DNA from: Desulfosarcina sp. BuS5
Lineage (GTDB): Bacteria > Desulfobacterota > Desulfobacteria > Desulfobacterales > BuS5
NCBI RefSeq assembly: GCF_028752835.1
Contig: NZ_CP087952.1
Location: forward strand, 2,585,041 to 2,649,040
Length of the DNA stretch: 64,000 bases
Direction: 5' to 3'
The number at the start of each line of letters is the position of its first letter. Within the stretch, counting starts at the first letter, position 1. Positions 27,781 to 36,609 of the stretch are shown one piece after another. The translations under genes and the position numbers were made by a program. The notes below the pieces were generated by a model, which did no database searches, was not told the DNA's origin, and saw only the letters and a list, made by a program, of their open reading frames with translations.

Positions 27781-28077
27781 TCATGGGCAAATATCCTCGT
27801 TATCAGCCCTGCCCGTTCTTTCCAGGCGATAAACAACCCTGTTGTGATGATCAGGGCAACTTATGTAGGCCACGTCAGGGTTCTTTTCCCAGGGAAAACT
27901 GCCGCCGTACTTCAACACCTGTATGGACGGTAAAACTGCTCCGAATGCACTGATACACATACCAGCAGGGGTTAACTCCTTCACAGTGAACACTTTACCG
28001 GGTTTGTTGCCAAGCGGACATTTTCCTTCAACCGAGTCTACCGTTATTGTTATCGTATGAAACTGAATCGCAGACAT
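27781..28077 (-). CDS. TIGR04076 family protein
   Basis: 98 residues. The sequence matches the TIGR04076 pattern: TITITVDSVEGKCPLGNKPG near the start, GMCISAFGAVLPSIQVL in the middle, LKYGGSFPWE, then ISCPDHHNRVVYRLER. Three conserved Cys (KCPLG, GMCIS, SCPD) suggest metal or cluster binding. The family is found mostly in anaerobes and has no known function. AGGAG lies 5 bp before the ATG. It overlaps the B12/radical SAM start by 4 bp; the coupling implies a joint role that has been lost here by disruption of the partner. Confidence 0.75.
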   Translation of the reverse strand: MSAIQFHTITITVDSVEGKCPLGNKPGKVFTVKELTPAGMCISAFGAVLPSIQVLKYGGSFPWEKNPDVAYISCPDHHNRVVYRLERTGRADNEDICP

Positions 28078-29114
28078 AAGAACTCCTTTAAATTATAAAA
28101 ATGCCCCCACTCATAGAAATGTATTGACCAGGCAAAAATCTGACAACAAAGATGCCGGGAAAACGGCAACACCGGCGGCATTGTATGGTCGCGAATGATG
28201 AAGTATTACTGGAACGTTTGTGTAAAAAAGGGGGTTTACAATTTTTACAAGGAACCAAAATGACAGCAATGGTAAAATAATAACTTGAATCAAAAAAATC
28301 CCAACATAAAGAAATGTAAGCTTTAGGAGATTCTCTATTATAGCTCCCATATTGCTGACGGTAGCCGCAATGGCATTTTTGAACTCTATTGATTTTCGTT
28401 GAAGAAACGATGTGCTGTTCTCAATGGTTCCTAAAACGCCATCAATTTCCGGTAGTGAAAAATCTTTTAATTTATCAAGTTCAACAATCCCTATGGCCAG
28501 TTCTTTGTTTGCCACTGATATTTGATCAGCAAAGAAATGTTTATGAACAAACTCATTTGCCATAGACGATATCGGAAGACAAAAACGAGCAATTACAATA
28601 AGTAGTAGAAACCGCATTATGATTTTCTGAAAGGAGTTTAACCTTTCATTCTCGAACCATATCATAATAGACAGGGATAGCAGGAACATAGAAAGTATAG
28701 GTGGCACAAGCGATACGCTAATTTCATATGCCAGTTTCTGAACCCCTAATGACGTAATCGCCATTACAAGTACATCGGACAAACGCTCCGTCATATCATC
28801 AATCGGATCCAAGGCTTGTCCCACAGCCAATGATACGCCTACCCCTGCGGGTTCCAACTGTAGAGTTGAATCCTTTACAATTGAAACAGCAGCGTTGACA
28901 ACCCTGCATGTAGCATAGGCTACTCCGGCTTTAGTTATTGCTTCACGAAAGTAAACCTCAGTCGCGGTGTCTAATAGAGGAAGCTTTAGTCCGGAGGAAA
29001 AGAATAGCAATATCGCTATCAAGACTCCAAGAGATGATCTTATTGTGGGGTGTCCAAAAACTCAGTTTTGTGGCTACTTTTTTTGCTCAACTTTTGGCCC
29101 TATCATGAGTGCGA

Positions 29115-29420
29115 TTAATATCTTGGCACATTGTTGGGGTCATGAAATGCAGCATTAAAATTATCTTCCCCAACCAAATCCCGGCATTCTTTGCACTCCT
29201 GCCATATCCCTGAATGGCTGTTATTGTACTGAAAATGACAGAGACTCTCGTGCTCGTGATGATATTGGCAATAATCTCCACCTTTTATAGATGCAAAAGA
29301 AGTGTCACAGCAAATCCATTGGTCACAACATTTTGTTTTTATTAAAGGAACAGAATCGTTTCCACAAAAGCTACAATGTTTGCCAGGGATTATTTTTGCT
29401 TGCAATCTATCATATGTCAT
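29115..29420 (-). CDS. IS passenger: Cys/His-rich small protein, copy 1
   Basis: 101 residues with paired Cys motifs (CSFCGN, CCDQWICCD) and a later CQYHHEHESLCHF and CKECRD, an arrangement that resembles a zinc-binding treble-clef or HNH-like small domain. It is transcribed away from the transposase and lies wholly inside the IS. Copy 2 (48379-48684) differs at two residues (S to G and Q to H near the His cluster) and both frames are intact, which suggests selection. I do not recognise the family; a role in transposition or as cargo is equally possible. Confidence 0.65.
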   Translation of the reverse strand: MTYDRLQAKIIPGKHCSFCGNDSVPLIKTKCCDQWICCDTSFASIKGGDYCQYHHEHESLCHFQYNNSHSGIWQECKECRDLVGEDNFNAAFHDPNNVPRY

Positions 29421-29556
29421 TCAGGCACCTTCAATATTTTCAGTAAAATTTGCGTAGACCATAACAAAATGCCGTCAATAATTCAAAATTGCTGATTGAA
29501 AAAAATTATTATTCCCTATATATTCAAATATTTTAACCAAAAAGATGGTTATTGCT

Positions 29557-31196
29557 ATGAGTAAAGTTTCAAAATTAAAAAAAGTAGAACTGCCTGGAAA
29601 GACAAAGCAGTTGATCGTACTCGTATAATTAAGTATCAGAAAGCTGAGCTGAAACGTACTAAAAATGAACGAAATAAATACAAGTCTGAACTCCGGAAAA
29701 ATAGACAAGAATTAGAACAAGAACGTAAAAAGAACACATTGTCGGTTAATAGTAAGGAGGAATTGATTTTTATTTCTTTACGCCTATTTTTGGTCGGACA
29801 CGTTGGATTCAGAGCAATATCAAGGATGTTTGGCATTTTACAAGCATACCTTGGGATAACCAAAACACCGTGCCCTCAAACGATCATTAACTGGGTCACC
29901 AGATATTCACTATCAAAAATCTGGAACTATAAAGGGCTTTCTTCTGTTTCTTTTGATATGGATAAGATTGTAAATGGTGCTATTTGGATGATAGATACCT
30001 CAATAGCATTGGGAGCTGATAAAATTCTTGCTATTTTGGAGCTTAGAACTGATCATTTTAAAAATCATGAAGGTGCTCCAACTCTTGAAAACATCAATTG
30101 TGTAGCAATTTCAGTGGCGAAATCATGGACTGGAGAATCCATTGCAAATTTTTTACAAAAGGTGATTCTCATCACCGGAAAACCTGCTGCATATTTGAAA
30201 GACGGAGGAATGGACCTCATGAAAGGTGTCAGACTCCTAAATGAAAGAGGATTTTCAAGTTTCTCCATTGATGATATTTCTCATGTTGTTGCCAATCTAT
30301 TAAAAAAAGAATATACAAAACATCCTTCGTATGACTGTTTTATCTCTGCTTGCGGACAAGCCTCAAAAAAATTTAAGCAAACAGTACTTGCATTTTTTGC
30401 ACCCCCAAAGGTTTCGACAAAAGCTCGATTCATGAATATTCATCGAATGGTGAAATGGGCTGAAATGGTTCTTAAGCACTCACCACGGGGGCGAGTTTCA
30501 AAGGACTCTGTAGTTTCAAAACTTAGGAATTATCTTGGTAAACTTCCTGAATATAAACAGTTTATCAAGCGATTTCTTCGTGATGCATCTCCTCTTTTAA
30601 AAAGCCAGGAAATTCTTAAAGCTCAAGGCTTGAATATGAAAACCTACAAAGAGTGCAAAGAACTTTTAAAAAATATCCCTCAAAGCTCTCAAGTACGTAT
30701 CGGTTTTATTACCTGGATGGAAAAACAATTAATAGTCGCTGAATCATTGGGCATGGGCAATACTGGAATGCCTATTTGTTCTGATAATATTGAATCCCTG
30801 TTTGGACTTGGTAAAACACATGGTACAGGAGAAGTAAAAGATGCAAACCGAATTGCACTTCGTTTACCGGCTTTTTGCGGATCTGTGAATAGAGAATCCG
30901 TTCGGATGGCAATGGGCGTTACAGTAAAGGAACAACAGGAAGTTGAAAATAAGTTGTTGTCTTTAACTCGGCAGCGCCGAAAAATTTTACCAACCCCCGG
31001 AAGCCTTACAGATAGTTTGTCAACTGAGTTTGACTGTGGTTTAACTCTTCTACCGGTGCCAAAAAATGATGAAAAATCAAAAGATGTAACTGATATTACA
31101 GCAAATTTTGAACAATTAGGTGGGCCCGTAAATAAGTTTACAAAACAACCTTATGCGCCCAATAATGCCGAATATAATAACCGTGCCGCAGCTTAA
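29557..31196 (+). CDS. DDE transposase read through a probable -1 frameshift, copy 1
   Basis: The clear long frame starts only at TTG 29739, but homology-like sequence extends further upstream: a basic coiled coil (SRTAWKDKAVDRTRII, AELKRTKNERNKYKSEL) typical of this transposase type. That extension has no ATG. An ATG at 29557 begins a short frame (MSKVSKLKK) that reaches A AAA AAA G at 29577-29584; a -1 slip there enters the long frame and gives 546 residues. DDE candidates: Asp in WMIDTSIALG, Asp in LKDGGMDLMKG and Glu in CSDNIESLFGLGK. Copy 2 keeps the same seven A residues. Without a frameshift the ORF from TTG 29739 would lack the coiled coil. Confidence 0.75.
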
Positions 31197-31420
31197 TAAG
31201 CATTTGTTTAACCACATTCAAATATAAATAATGGGTATTATCAACATGTTAATGCTTTGTTTATAAATGGAGCAAATTGACATACATAACTTATATTCTG
31301 AAGGGGGGGGCCAAATCCTGAGCAAGCTAATTATGGGGATTTAGACACCCCAATCTTATTGTCTTTTGTTTTTTTGTATTTTTCATATCTCATAGAGTTG
31401 GGTTACGGGCAAATCCCGCC

Positions 31421-31687
31421 TTAGTAGATACAAGCATCTAATATCGATAGCACATTTGACAGCAATTCATCTGGGGCACGTTCGATGCGCTTCGCTCGAC
31501 GAGTACGGAAATCGACCGACTTGACCTGCTCAACCATGATGACTCCTGTCAGGTTGCTGTTTTCCGGAATAGGCACGTGGAAGGAAAACCCGCGTTCTGT
31601 GTTCGTTAGGGGACACAGAATGGCCAGGCCAGCGCTACTGTTGAACAAGTCTTTGCTTACAACCAGAAAAGTATAGCCACTACAGGC
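31421..31687 (-). pseudogene. MazF/PemK-type toxin remnant
   Basis: The frame reads YTFLVVSKDLFNSSAGLAIL, then CPLTNTERGFSFHVPIP and VEQVKSVDFRTRRAKRI, which are the middle and C-terminal strands of MazF-family ribonucleases. A TAG at 31688-31690 lies in frame just upstream and the N-terminal catalytic strand (GDIVWV-type with the conserved Arg) is missing. No antitoxin gene is recognisable nearby. Non-functional as it stands. Confidence 0.7.
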
Positions 31688-31818
31688 CTATCGGTCAACA
31701 GGTGTTTTAGGACAACAGCAATTCTAATTATGGAATTTTTTATGATTTTTCATGGGAATATTCGCTATTTTTAGCATCCTTCATTCTCAGTTTACATTTA
31801 TTTTGTATAAAAAATTAA

Positions 31819-31909
31819 ATTTTACCGCCGAGAACGCAAAAAACGCAGAGAAAACTACTTGATTTTTAATGTAATATCTCAGCGTTCTCAGCGAACTCTG
31901 CGGTAAAAT
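31819..31909. repeat. Inverted repeat with ACCGCCGAGAACGC arms
   Basis: ATTTTACCGCCGAGAACGC at the left pairs with the right end AGCGAACTCTGCGGTAAAAT, with inner AACGCAGAG / CTCAGCG pairing. This type of dispersed repeat occurs in many bacteria. The remaining parts of 31688-32259 show no confident gene. Confidence 0.55.
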
Positions 31910-32034
31910 ACTGATTCTGACATTAAAAAAAAGTGTTAACTACTTTTGGGCATTAATGAAAGATGCCCTATTTTTTAACATTGTTTTTGCCAGTTTTGCC
32001 TGTTTTTATGGTAAGAAAATGCTCATAGGTAGCC

Positions 32035-32142
32035 ATGATTAGAATTGCTGTACTTACACCTGATCAAATAAGCAACCTTGATCTTTATCCTGGTAAAGAA
32101 GTCATTCTTAAGTTTCACTCAAATGATTTTGAATGGTTTTAA
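32035..32142 (+). CDS. Possible 35-residue ORF
   Basis: An ATG-initiated frame encodes MIRIAVLTPDQISNLDLYPG followed by a short charged end. No recognisable family and no strong ribosome site. May be a gene remnant. Confidence 0.2.
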   Translation: MIRIAVLTPDQISNLDLYPGKEVILKFHSNDFEWF

Positions 32143-32202
32143 GCATTAGTATCACAATCTATAGTAACCCCTGATCAATTTAAAAAGCTGAAGATATTTG
32201 AC

Positions 32203-32841
32203 TTGCATCACTATGCACAGCACTGTAAAATATCTGGAAAGGAAACACATTGTAATTATATGGATAATAATAAACTTTTAAAATTATTTATTGAAGCCGG
32301 CAAATTAAAACGGATTAAAAGAACCGGATGGGCAATGAAAAATATTCCATGTCCGGAATCTGTTGCGGATCATTCTTTTCGCACATCTTTTATTGCTTTA
32401 ATTTTAGGAACAATGCTTGAACTCAATGTAGAGAAATTATTAAAAATGAGTTTATTGCACGATTTACCAGAAATAATAACCGGAGACATAACACCTCATT
32501 GCGGTATTCCTGTTACTGAAAAGTACGAAAAAGAAAAAATCGCAATAAAAAAATTTAACGATATTTTTCCTGATAACAACTCAAGTATAGTCGATCTTTG
32601 GGAAGAATATGAAAGCAGAAATAGTCCAGAGGCCAGGTTGTTAAAAAATATTGATAAACTGGAAATGGCTATACAGGCTTTTGAATACCAAAAACAATAT
32701 CCGGAAATTGATTTGGAGGAATTTATTAATAACGCAAAAATGAATATAAATAATCCTACCATACTTTCAATTTTTAAAGCGTTAACCCGGCAAATAACAG
32801 GGCAGCGATTTTCAAGCCCTGGTTTTGACTGCTGCCAATAG
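32203..32841 (+). CDS. HD-domain phosphohydrolase (HDDC2/YfbR-like)
   Basis: The frame opens at 32203, but the family match begins near ATG 32260 (MDNNKLLKLFIEAGKLKRI), giving 193 residues; neither start has a good ribosome site. The HD metal motif is complete: His in VADHSFRTSF, the His-Asp pair in LLHDLPEIITGDI, and Asp in LKNIDKLEMAIQAFEYQ. Relatives are 5'-deoxynucleotidases that dephosphorylate dNMPs. The C-terminal ~25 residues look family-atypical. It lies alone between repeats and the ABC-F gene, so context gives no further hint. Confidence 0.8.
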   Translation: MHHYAQHCKISGKETHCNYMDNNKLLKLFIEAGKLKRIKRTGWAMKNIPCPESVADHSFRTSFIALILGTMLELNVEKLLKMSLLHDLPEIITGDITPHCGIPVTEKYEKEKIAIKKFNDIFPDNNSSIVDLWEEYESRNSPEARLLKNIDKLEMAIQAFEYQKQYPEIDLEEFINNAKMNINNPTILSIFKALTRQITGQRFSSPGFDCCQ

Positions 32842-32994
32842 TTTTTTTCAGGTAAGGAACGTGAACAAAAAGCCGGACACTACGTACCTGGATCTTTACT
32901 GCTTTTCATCTTCAGGGAGAAAGCAAGGAGCGGTCTATTTTTTTTAGAGTGGTGACGGCTAATAGAATGCAACAGGACGGTAAAAAATAAATAT

Positions 32995-34806
32995 ATGCCT
33001 TCAAACGTACTTATAAGCACCCATTTTATGAGCAAATCCTATGGGGCACAGCCCTTGTTTACCGATATTTCTCTAAAGGTTTTAGAGAATGAGCGCCTGG
33101 GATTGATAGGTCCCAATGGCGCCGGGAAATCCACGTTATTGAAAATACTTGCGAATATGGAGCCTGCCGATTCAGGAGAGATTTCGCGAAAAAGAAACAC
33201 AAACATGATTTACCTCCCGCAGGAGGACGTTCTAGACTCGGATAAAACCATAGAGGAAACCCTGTTCCACGCCATTCCCAAAGAGCTTGAGGCATGGCAA
33301 GTCAGTAAGCGACGCCAGAAAATCATTAGCCTCATTGAAATTGATAACACTAATCAAAAGGTAAAAACACTCTCCGGCGGTTTGCGCAAAAGGCTGGCCA
33401 TTGGTCAAGCCCTTTTTCAAAAACCGGATTTACTCCTCATGGATGAGCCTACCAATCATCTGGATCTGGAGGGTATTTTGTGGTTGGAGAAAATTTTAAA
33501 AGATGCCGCCTTTGCTTTTGTACTGGTGAGCCACGATCGGTTCTTTCTGGAAAATACGACAAACCGTATTGTTGAACTGAATCGGCGGTATCCTGGGGGA
33601 TTCATCAAAGTGGAGGGAAATTACAACGAATTTGCTGAAAAACGGGAGAAGTATATCCAGGAACAGGCAAAACAGGAAACCGTCCTTTCCAACAAAGTCC
33701 ACCGTGAGATAGAATGGCTCCGTCGCGGTCCCAAGGCGAGAACATCAAAGGCGCGATATCGAATCGACAAGGCTTACCGGCTGGAGGAAAATCTTGAGAC
33801 GATTAAGGGGCGTAACGCCCATAACAGGAGCGTTGATATCGCCTTTGAGAGCACCCACCGAAAAACTAAGAAACTATTGGATGCAAAAAAACTGAGAAAA
33901 AGCCTGGGTGGAAAACTCCTTTTTGACAATTTAAGCTTGCAACTCACACCAGGCAGGGGCATCGGGGTAATGGGACGTAATGGAACGGGGAAAAGTAGTC
34001 TCATTCATATTCTTAATGGTAAGCTGGCTCCCGAAGCCGGTTCTGTTAAAACGGCGGATGGTTTAAAGATCGTGACTTTTGATCAAAAAAGGGAGCTAAA
34101 GGACGGGAGCCGGACCTTGCGGCAAGTCCTGTCCCCGGAAGGAGACACGGTCATATATCAGGGGCGTCCTTTTCACGTGACCGTTTGGGCAAAGCGATTC
34201 CTCTTTAAAACAGAGCAATTGGACATGCCGGTTGCCGGGCTCTCCGGTGGAGAAAAGGCCCGGGTTTTTATAGCGAACTTGATGTTGCAACCGGCGGATA
34301 TTCTCCTGTTAGACGAGCCCACCAACGATTTGGATATCCCCACGCTTGAGGTACTCGAAGATAGTCTGGAGGAATTCCCCGGCGCCATAGTCCTCATTAC
34401 GCATGATCGGTTCCTCATGGAGCGTATTTGTGATCTTTTGCTTTACTTGGACGGGAATGGCAGTGCGGAATATTTTGCGGATTATGACCAATGGCTTCAA
34501 TACAGGAAGATCAGGCTGTCCGCCAAACCTAACGCCGGGGAAACATCAAAAAGCCCCCCTGATAATAAGCCCCATAAGCTGGCCTACGAAGAGCGTAAGG
34601 AGCTAAACCGGATTGAAAGACAGATAGAAAAGGCAGAAGTAATTGCGGATAACTTAAAACAGCAGCTTCATGATCCTGACATCATGTGTGATGCCGATCG
34701 ATTGGCGAAAATATATACCGAACATCAAAAAGCACAAAAGAAATTTGAGCATCTATATCAACGTTGGGAAGAATTAGAGTCAAGGAGTAACGGTATGGAA
34801 TCTTAG
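32995..34806 (+). CDS. uup: ABC-F family ATPase (Uup-like)
   Basis: 603 residues with two ABC domains and no membrane segments. Domain 1: Walker A GPNGAGKST, signature LSGGLRKRLAIG, Walker B LLLMDEPTNHLDL. Then the ABC-F linker (WLRRGPKARTSKARYRID). Domain 2: GRNGTGKSS, LSGGEKARV, LLLDEPTNDLDI. A C-terminal Lys/Glu-rich coiled coil (ERKELNRIERQIEKAEV) is the DNA/ribosome-binding arm that marks Uup. ABC-F proteins act on the ribosome; Uup is also linked to precise excision of transposons. The symbol rests on the C-terminal arm. AT-rich flanks and repeats on both sides. Confidence 0.88.
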   Translation: MPSNVLISTHFMSKSYGAQPLFTDISLKVLENERLGLIGPNGAGKSTLLKILANMEPADSGEISRKRNTNMIYLPQEDVLDSDKTIEETLFHAIPKELEAWQVSKRRQKIISLIEIDNTNQKVKTLSGGLRKRLAIGQALFQKPDLLLMDEPTNHLDLEGILWLEKILKDAAFAFVLVSHDRFFLENTTNRIVELNRRYPGGFIKVEGNYNEFAEKREKYIQEQAKQETVLSNKVHREIEWLRRGPKARTSKARYRIDKAYRLEENLETIKGRNAHNRSVDIAFESTHRKTKKLLDAKKLRKSLGGKLLFDNLSLQLTPGRGIGVMGRNGTGKSSLIHILNGKLAPEAGSVKTADGLKIVTFDQKRELKDGSRTLRQVLSPEGDTVIYQGRPFHVTVWAKRFLFKTEQLDMPVAGLSGGEKARVFIANLMLQPADILLLDEPTNDLDIPTLEVLEDSLEEFPGAIVLITHDRFLMERICDLLLYLDGNGSAEYFADYDQWLQYRKIRLSAKPNAGETSKSPPDNKPHKLAYEERKELNRIERQIEKAEVIADNLKQQLHDPDIMCDADRLAKIYTEHQKAQKKFEHLYQRWEELESRSNGMES

Positions 34807-34936
34807 TACCTTCTAATCCACTAACTATTTTTTAGGAGATTAAATTTTATGACGATCAAACATGATGGGGCGTAAACAGAAATAGTTCCAACAAAGCAAG
34901 TGTTAAATTGGGAATGGAGTCAGCATTGGAATCGGG

Positions 34937-35330
34937 TCAACTTACAGCATTGATTGCAAATGATTCCAGGAGGCGTAGCCGCCTGGAACCATTTGCAATC
35001 AGCCGCGCGGCTTTTTGCGTCGGCTGAATTTGCCTTGTTCGCCCTTTTATCTTGCTTTTAGGTAATTCTTTTAAGTCCCGATAGTAATTTTCATAAGGTC
35101 CAATCATTATTAATTCGAGATCATCCCCTATATAACGATAAGAGAGCAAATACTGGATGGTTTTTATCTTGAACTTATGAACAAATACTCCACGGAGTAT
35201 CACCTTTTTTTTCAACGCCAATAGATGGATTTTCGGCAATCTTTATCACTTGTTTGTTCAGCAATTTTTTTTCTTGCTCGATAAATTTTCTAACTTTTCG
35301 TTCAAATGATCGGGACTGAATAATTTTCAT
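34937..35330 (-). pseudogene. RelE/ParE-superfamily toxin gene with frameshift
   Basis: From ATG 35330 the frame reads MKIIQSRSFERKVRKFIEQE and continues to SIGVEKKGD, then runs into a stop. The other frame continues the family sequence (LRGVFVHKFKIKTIQYLLSY, then LIMIGPYENYYRDLK). A single extra base near 35200 (GATACTCCG for GATCTCCG) explains the shift. The frame then runs past the usual C-terminus into a hairpin repeat. Toxin activity is probably lost. The antitoxin gene ends 7 bp before the start. Confidence 0.8.
34952..35016 (+). terminator. Long hairpin repeat followed by a GC-rich terminator-like stem
   Basis: GATTGCAAATGATTCCAGG at 34952 pairs with the complement ending at 35000 (CCTGGAACCATTTGCAATC) around GGCGTAGCC. 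Directly after it AGCCGCGCGGCT plus five T form a second stem. It lies inside the degraded toxin frame, so the toxin's present C-terminus is read from this repeat. The stretch 34807-34951 holds an AGGAG site before a nine-codon frame and nothing else. Confidence 0.5.
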
Positions 35331-35336
35331 TGGCGA

Positions 35337-35555
35337 TTACCCAAATTTGTACTCTGATGATTCACCCTGTTCCAGCTCTGCAATACCGATAAGGATATCT
35401 TTAATCAGGCTATAGGTTAAATCGGAATTTTCTTCAGCACACTTACCAATCCTCGCCCAATGCTCAATCTGACCAGTTAACGATCTCTTATCAATTTTAG
35501 AAAATATTTTTGCGTCCCGCACCAAATCGTCGGTAATTCTAACTGCGGTTGTCAT
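35337..35555 (-). CDS. ParD-like antitoxin
   Basis: 72 residues. MTTAVRITDDLVRDAKIFSK is the ribbon-helix-helix type start of the ParD-like (DUF3423) antitoxins, followed by SLTGQIEHWARIGKCAEENS and a Glu-rich toxin-binding tail. AGGAGG lies 8 bp before the ATG. It precedes a frameshifted RelE/ParE toxin gene on the same strand, the normal antitoxin-toxin order. The antitoxin remains intact while the toxin is broken, as expected when a module decays. Confidence 0.75.
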   Translation of the reverse strand: MTTAVRITDDLVRDAKIFSKIDKRSLTGQIEHWARIGKCAEENSDLTYSLIKDILIGIAELEQGESSEYKFG

Positions 35556-35696
35556 TATTATTACCTCCTTTGGTCTAAATCAAACTTTAAGTAACGGTAC
35601 CATAAAAAAGTTGCAGTACGCAACAAATAATTGCAATATGATTCTTGGCGGGTTTTATGAAGGCGAACGCCGGGTGGTAATCCGGAGACACCTTAC

Positions 35697-35972
35697 TTAA
35701 ACAAAGGATGTATTAAATCCGGCCATTGGGGAGGCGCACCAACGGTACACCCGGTGGATAAATTTTCGGGAAGTCCAGGCCAAAGAAAGAAAAAGAAGCC
35801 CCCAAAGACCACCCCACACAATACGAGGATAAAGCCAACCAGGAGTTAAAGATGAGGAAATTGAGACACCAAATGACGAAGTAATACCCAAGTCTCCAAA
35901 GAGCCAAACTGCAATGCTATTTACCAATGCACCCAAGCAACCTGCTGCAAAGAAAATTAATATTTTTTTCAT
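35697..35972 (-). pseudogene. Small membrane protein, probably truncated
   Basis: 91 residues. The first ~65 (MKKILIFFAAGCLGALVNSI, then a Pro/Trp-rich WLYPRIVWGGLWGLLFL) have two hydrophobic segments and look like the start of a larger bacterial membrane-protein family of ~150 residues. After LLFLSLAW the sequence becomes polar and unlike a membrane protein, so a frameshift or deletion has probably removed the rest. Family recognition is by memory of its pattern, so moderate. Confidence 0.5.
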
Positions 35973-36128
35973 ATTGGAATTCCGATTAATATTGTAAGGT
36001 TACGGAATGTAAATGATCATTAGGCATCAAACAAAACAGGTTAAAATACGGAAGAGATAACCCTTCTGACAGATGACAAACGACGATATAGGAAGATTTT
36101 ATTTGAAATATGCCATGAACTTTATAGT

Positions 36129-36326
36129 TCACTTTGCCACCAGGGAGGTGCCTGCAGTCAGTTTAGGAGTGATAAAAAGCGCTCTTGCCTCCGAAAAACT
36201 TTTCAGCGTACAAGTAGCTTGGAAATCTGAGAGATGAATTCTCAGATCAAACGGGTAAAGATCTAATAAATCTGTTTGTTGTGAAAGGAATTCATAAGCC
36301 TTGCCAATAAAACCATTAAACTTCAC
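36129..36326 (-). CDS. Hypothetical protein
   Basis: 65 residues starting at GTG 36326, which overlaps the end of the upstream gene by 11 bp. No recognisable domain; contains KAYEFLSQQTDLLDLYPFDL. Overlap with the upstream reading frame supports it as a real coupled gene, but its short length and lack of motifs leave doubt. Confidence 0.35.
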   Translation of the reverse strand: MKFNGFIGKAYEFLSQQTDLLDLYPFDLRIHLSDFQATCTLKSFSEARALFITPKLTAGTSLVAK

Positions 36327-36609
36327 ATTTTATCCCTTCACCAAAATCTTTAAGTGAAAAGTTATAAAAAACATGGTGGCCGTCATAATCGAGAACCCGC
36401 AAATCATCGTTCTGTTTTAAGTCACCCATAACCACATCATATTGTTTACCATATTTTTCCTTAACCATCTCAATGGGTAGTTCATAGACAATAAATTTTT
36501 TAATCCCTTTCAAGACAAACCTATCCACAAGATTTGGGTCTGATAAAGAATCAAAGGATGTTAAAACAAGAATCGGACCTGTGCCTGTAAAAAAAACCCC
36601 TGCTTTCAT
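36316..36609 (-). CDS. Small cytosolic hypothetical protein
   Basis: 97 residues with an excellent AGGAGG 7 bp before the ATG. The sequence MKAGVFFTGTGPILVLTSFD and GIKKFIVYELPIEMVKEKYG has the hydrophobic strand pattern of a small alpha/beta or beta-sandwich protein; no Cys pairs except one near the C-terminus. I have the impression of a conserved family of unknown function but cannot name it. Stands alone in a gene-poor, repeat-rich region with a short ORF coupled to its end. Confidence 0.6.
   Translation of the reverse strand: MKAGVFFTGTGPILVLTSFDSLSDPNLVDRFVLKGIKKFIVYELPIEMVKEKYGKQYDVVMGDLKQNDDLRVLDYDGHHVFYNFSLKDFGEGIKCEV

Larger units (their letters stand above)
25365..27784 (-). pseudogene. 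B12-binding radical SAM protein gene, disrupted by IS4-type element and a frameshift
   Basis: The N-terminal B12-binding part runs from ATG 27784 (MKVFLVSANTEQFNMPAMPL) to about 27444, where the IS4 copy interrupts it. Removing the IS and one TAAGCCAGG restores the frame (PESVLAYLDADFGIEGEGE). A second lesion follows: after LSGIPGCIF the reading frame shifts by one base, and homology goes on in the frame beginning HIRDHDEPQLK. The radical SAM motif RRGCPLKCSYCST (three Cys) is intact. The C-terminus after IERMGFLFHPHF looks shortened compared with family members. The ATG overlaps the TIGR04076 gene stop (ATGA), so the two formed an operon. Substrate unknown. Confidence 0.8.
29046..31352 (+). 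mobile_element. 2.3-kb insertion sequence with passenger gene, copy 1
   Basis: Ends TGGGGTGTC / GACACCCCA flanked by the 9-bp direct repeat ATCTTATTG (29037-29045, 31353-31361). Contents: a minus-strand passenger ORF and a plus-strand transposase with a frameshift signal. Copy 2 is at 46448-48753. The copies differ by one G in a homopolymer (8 vs 7) and by a few substitutions. The DDE family was not identified by name. Confidence 0.92.
28111..31386 (-). pseudogene. Multi-pass membrane protein gene, interrupted near its start by the 2.3-kb IS
   Basis: The main body is 28111-29036. Removing the IS (29046-31352) and one ATCTTATTG joins it to an ATG at 31386, giving a natural N-terminus: a Lys-rich start MKNTKKQKTIRSSLGV followed by a membrane helix LIAILLFFSSGL. 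Hydrophobic segments then occur around ILSMFLLSLSIMIWF, IIMRFLLLIVIARF and LTFLYVGIFLIQVIILPLLSFWF, with a soluble loop in between. About 310 residues in total. I do not recognise the family. Whether the remaining body can be expressed from an alternative TTG start near 29022 is unclear. Confidence 0.7.

Noticed and set aside
31819-31909. Possible CRISPR or tandem repeat array
   Set aside because: It is one inverted repeat only; no regularly spaced direct repeats with spacers were seen anywhere in the window.
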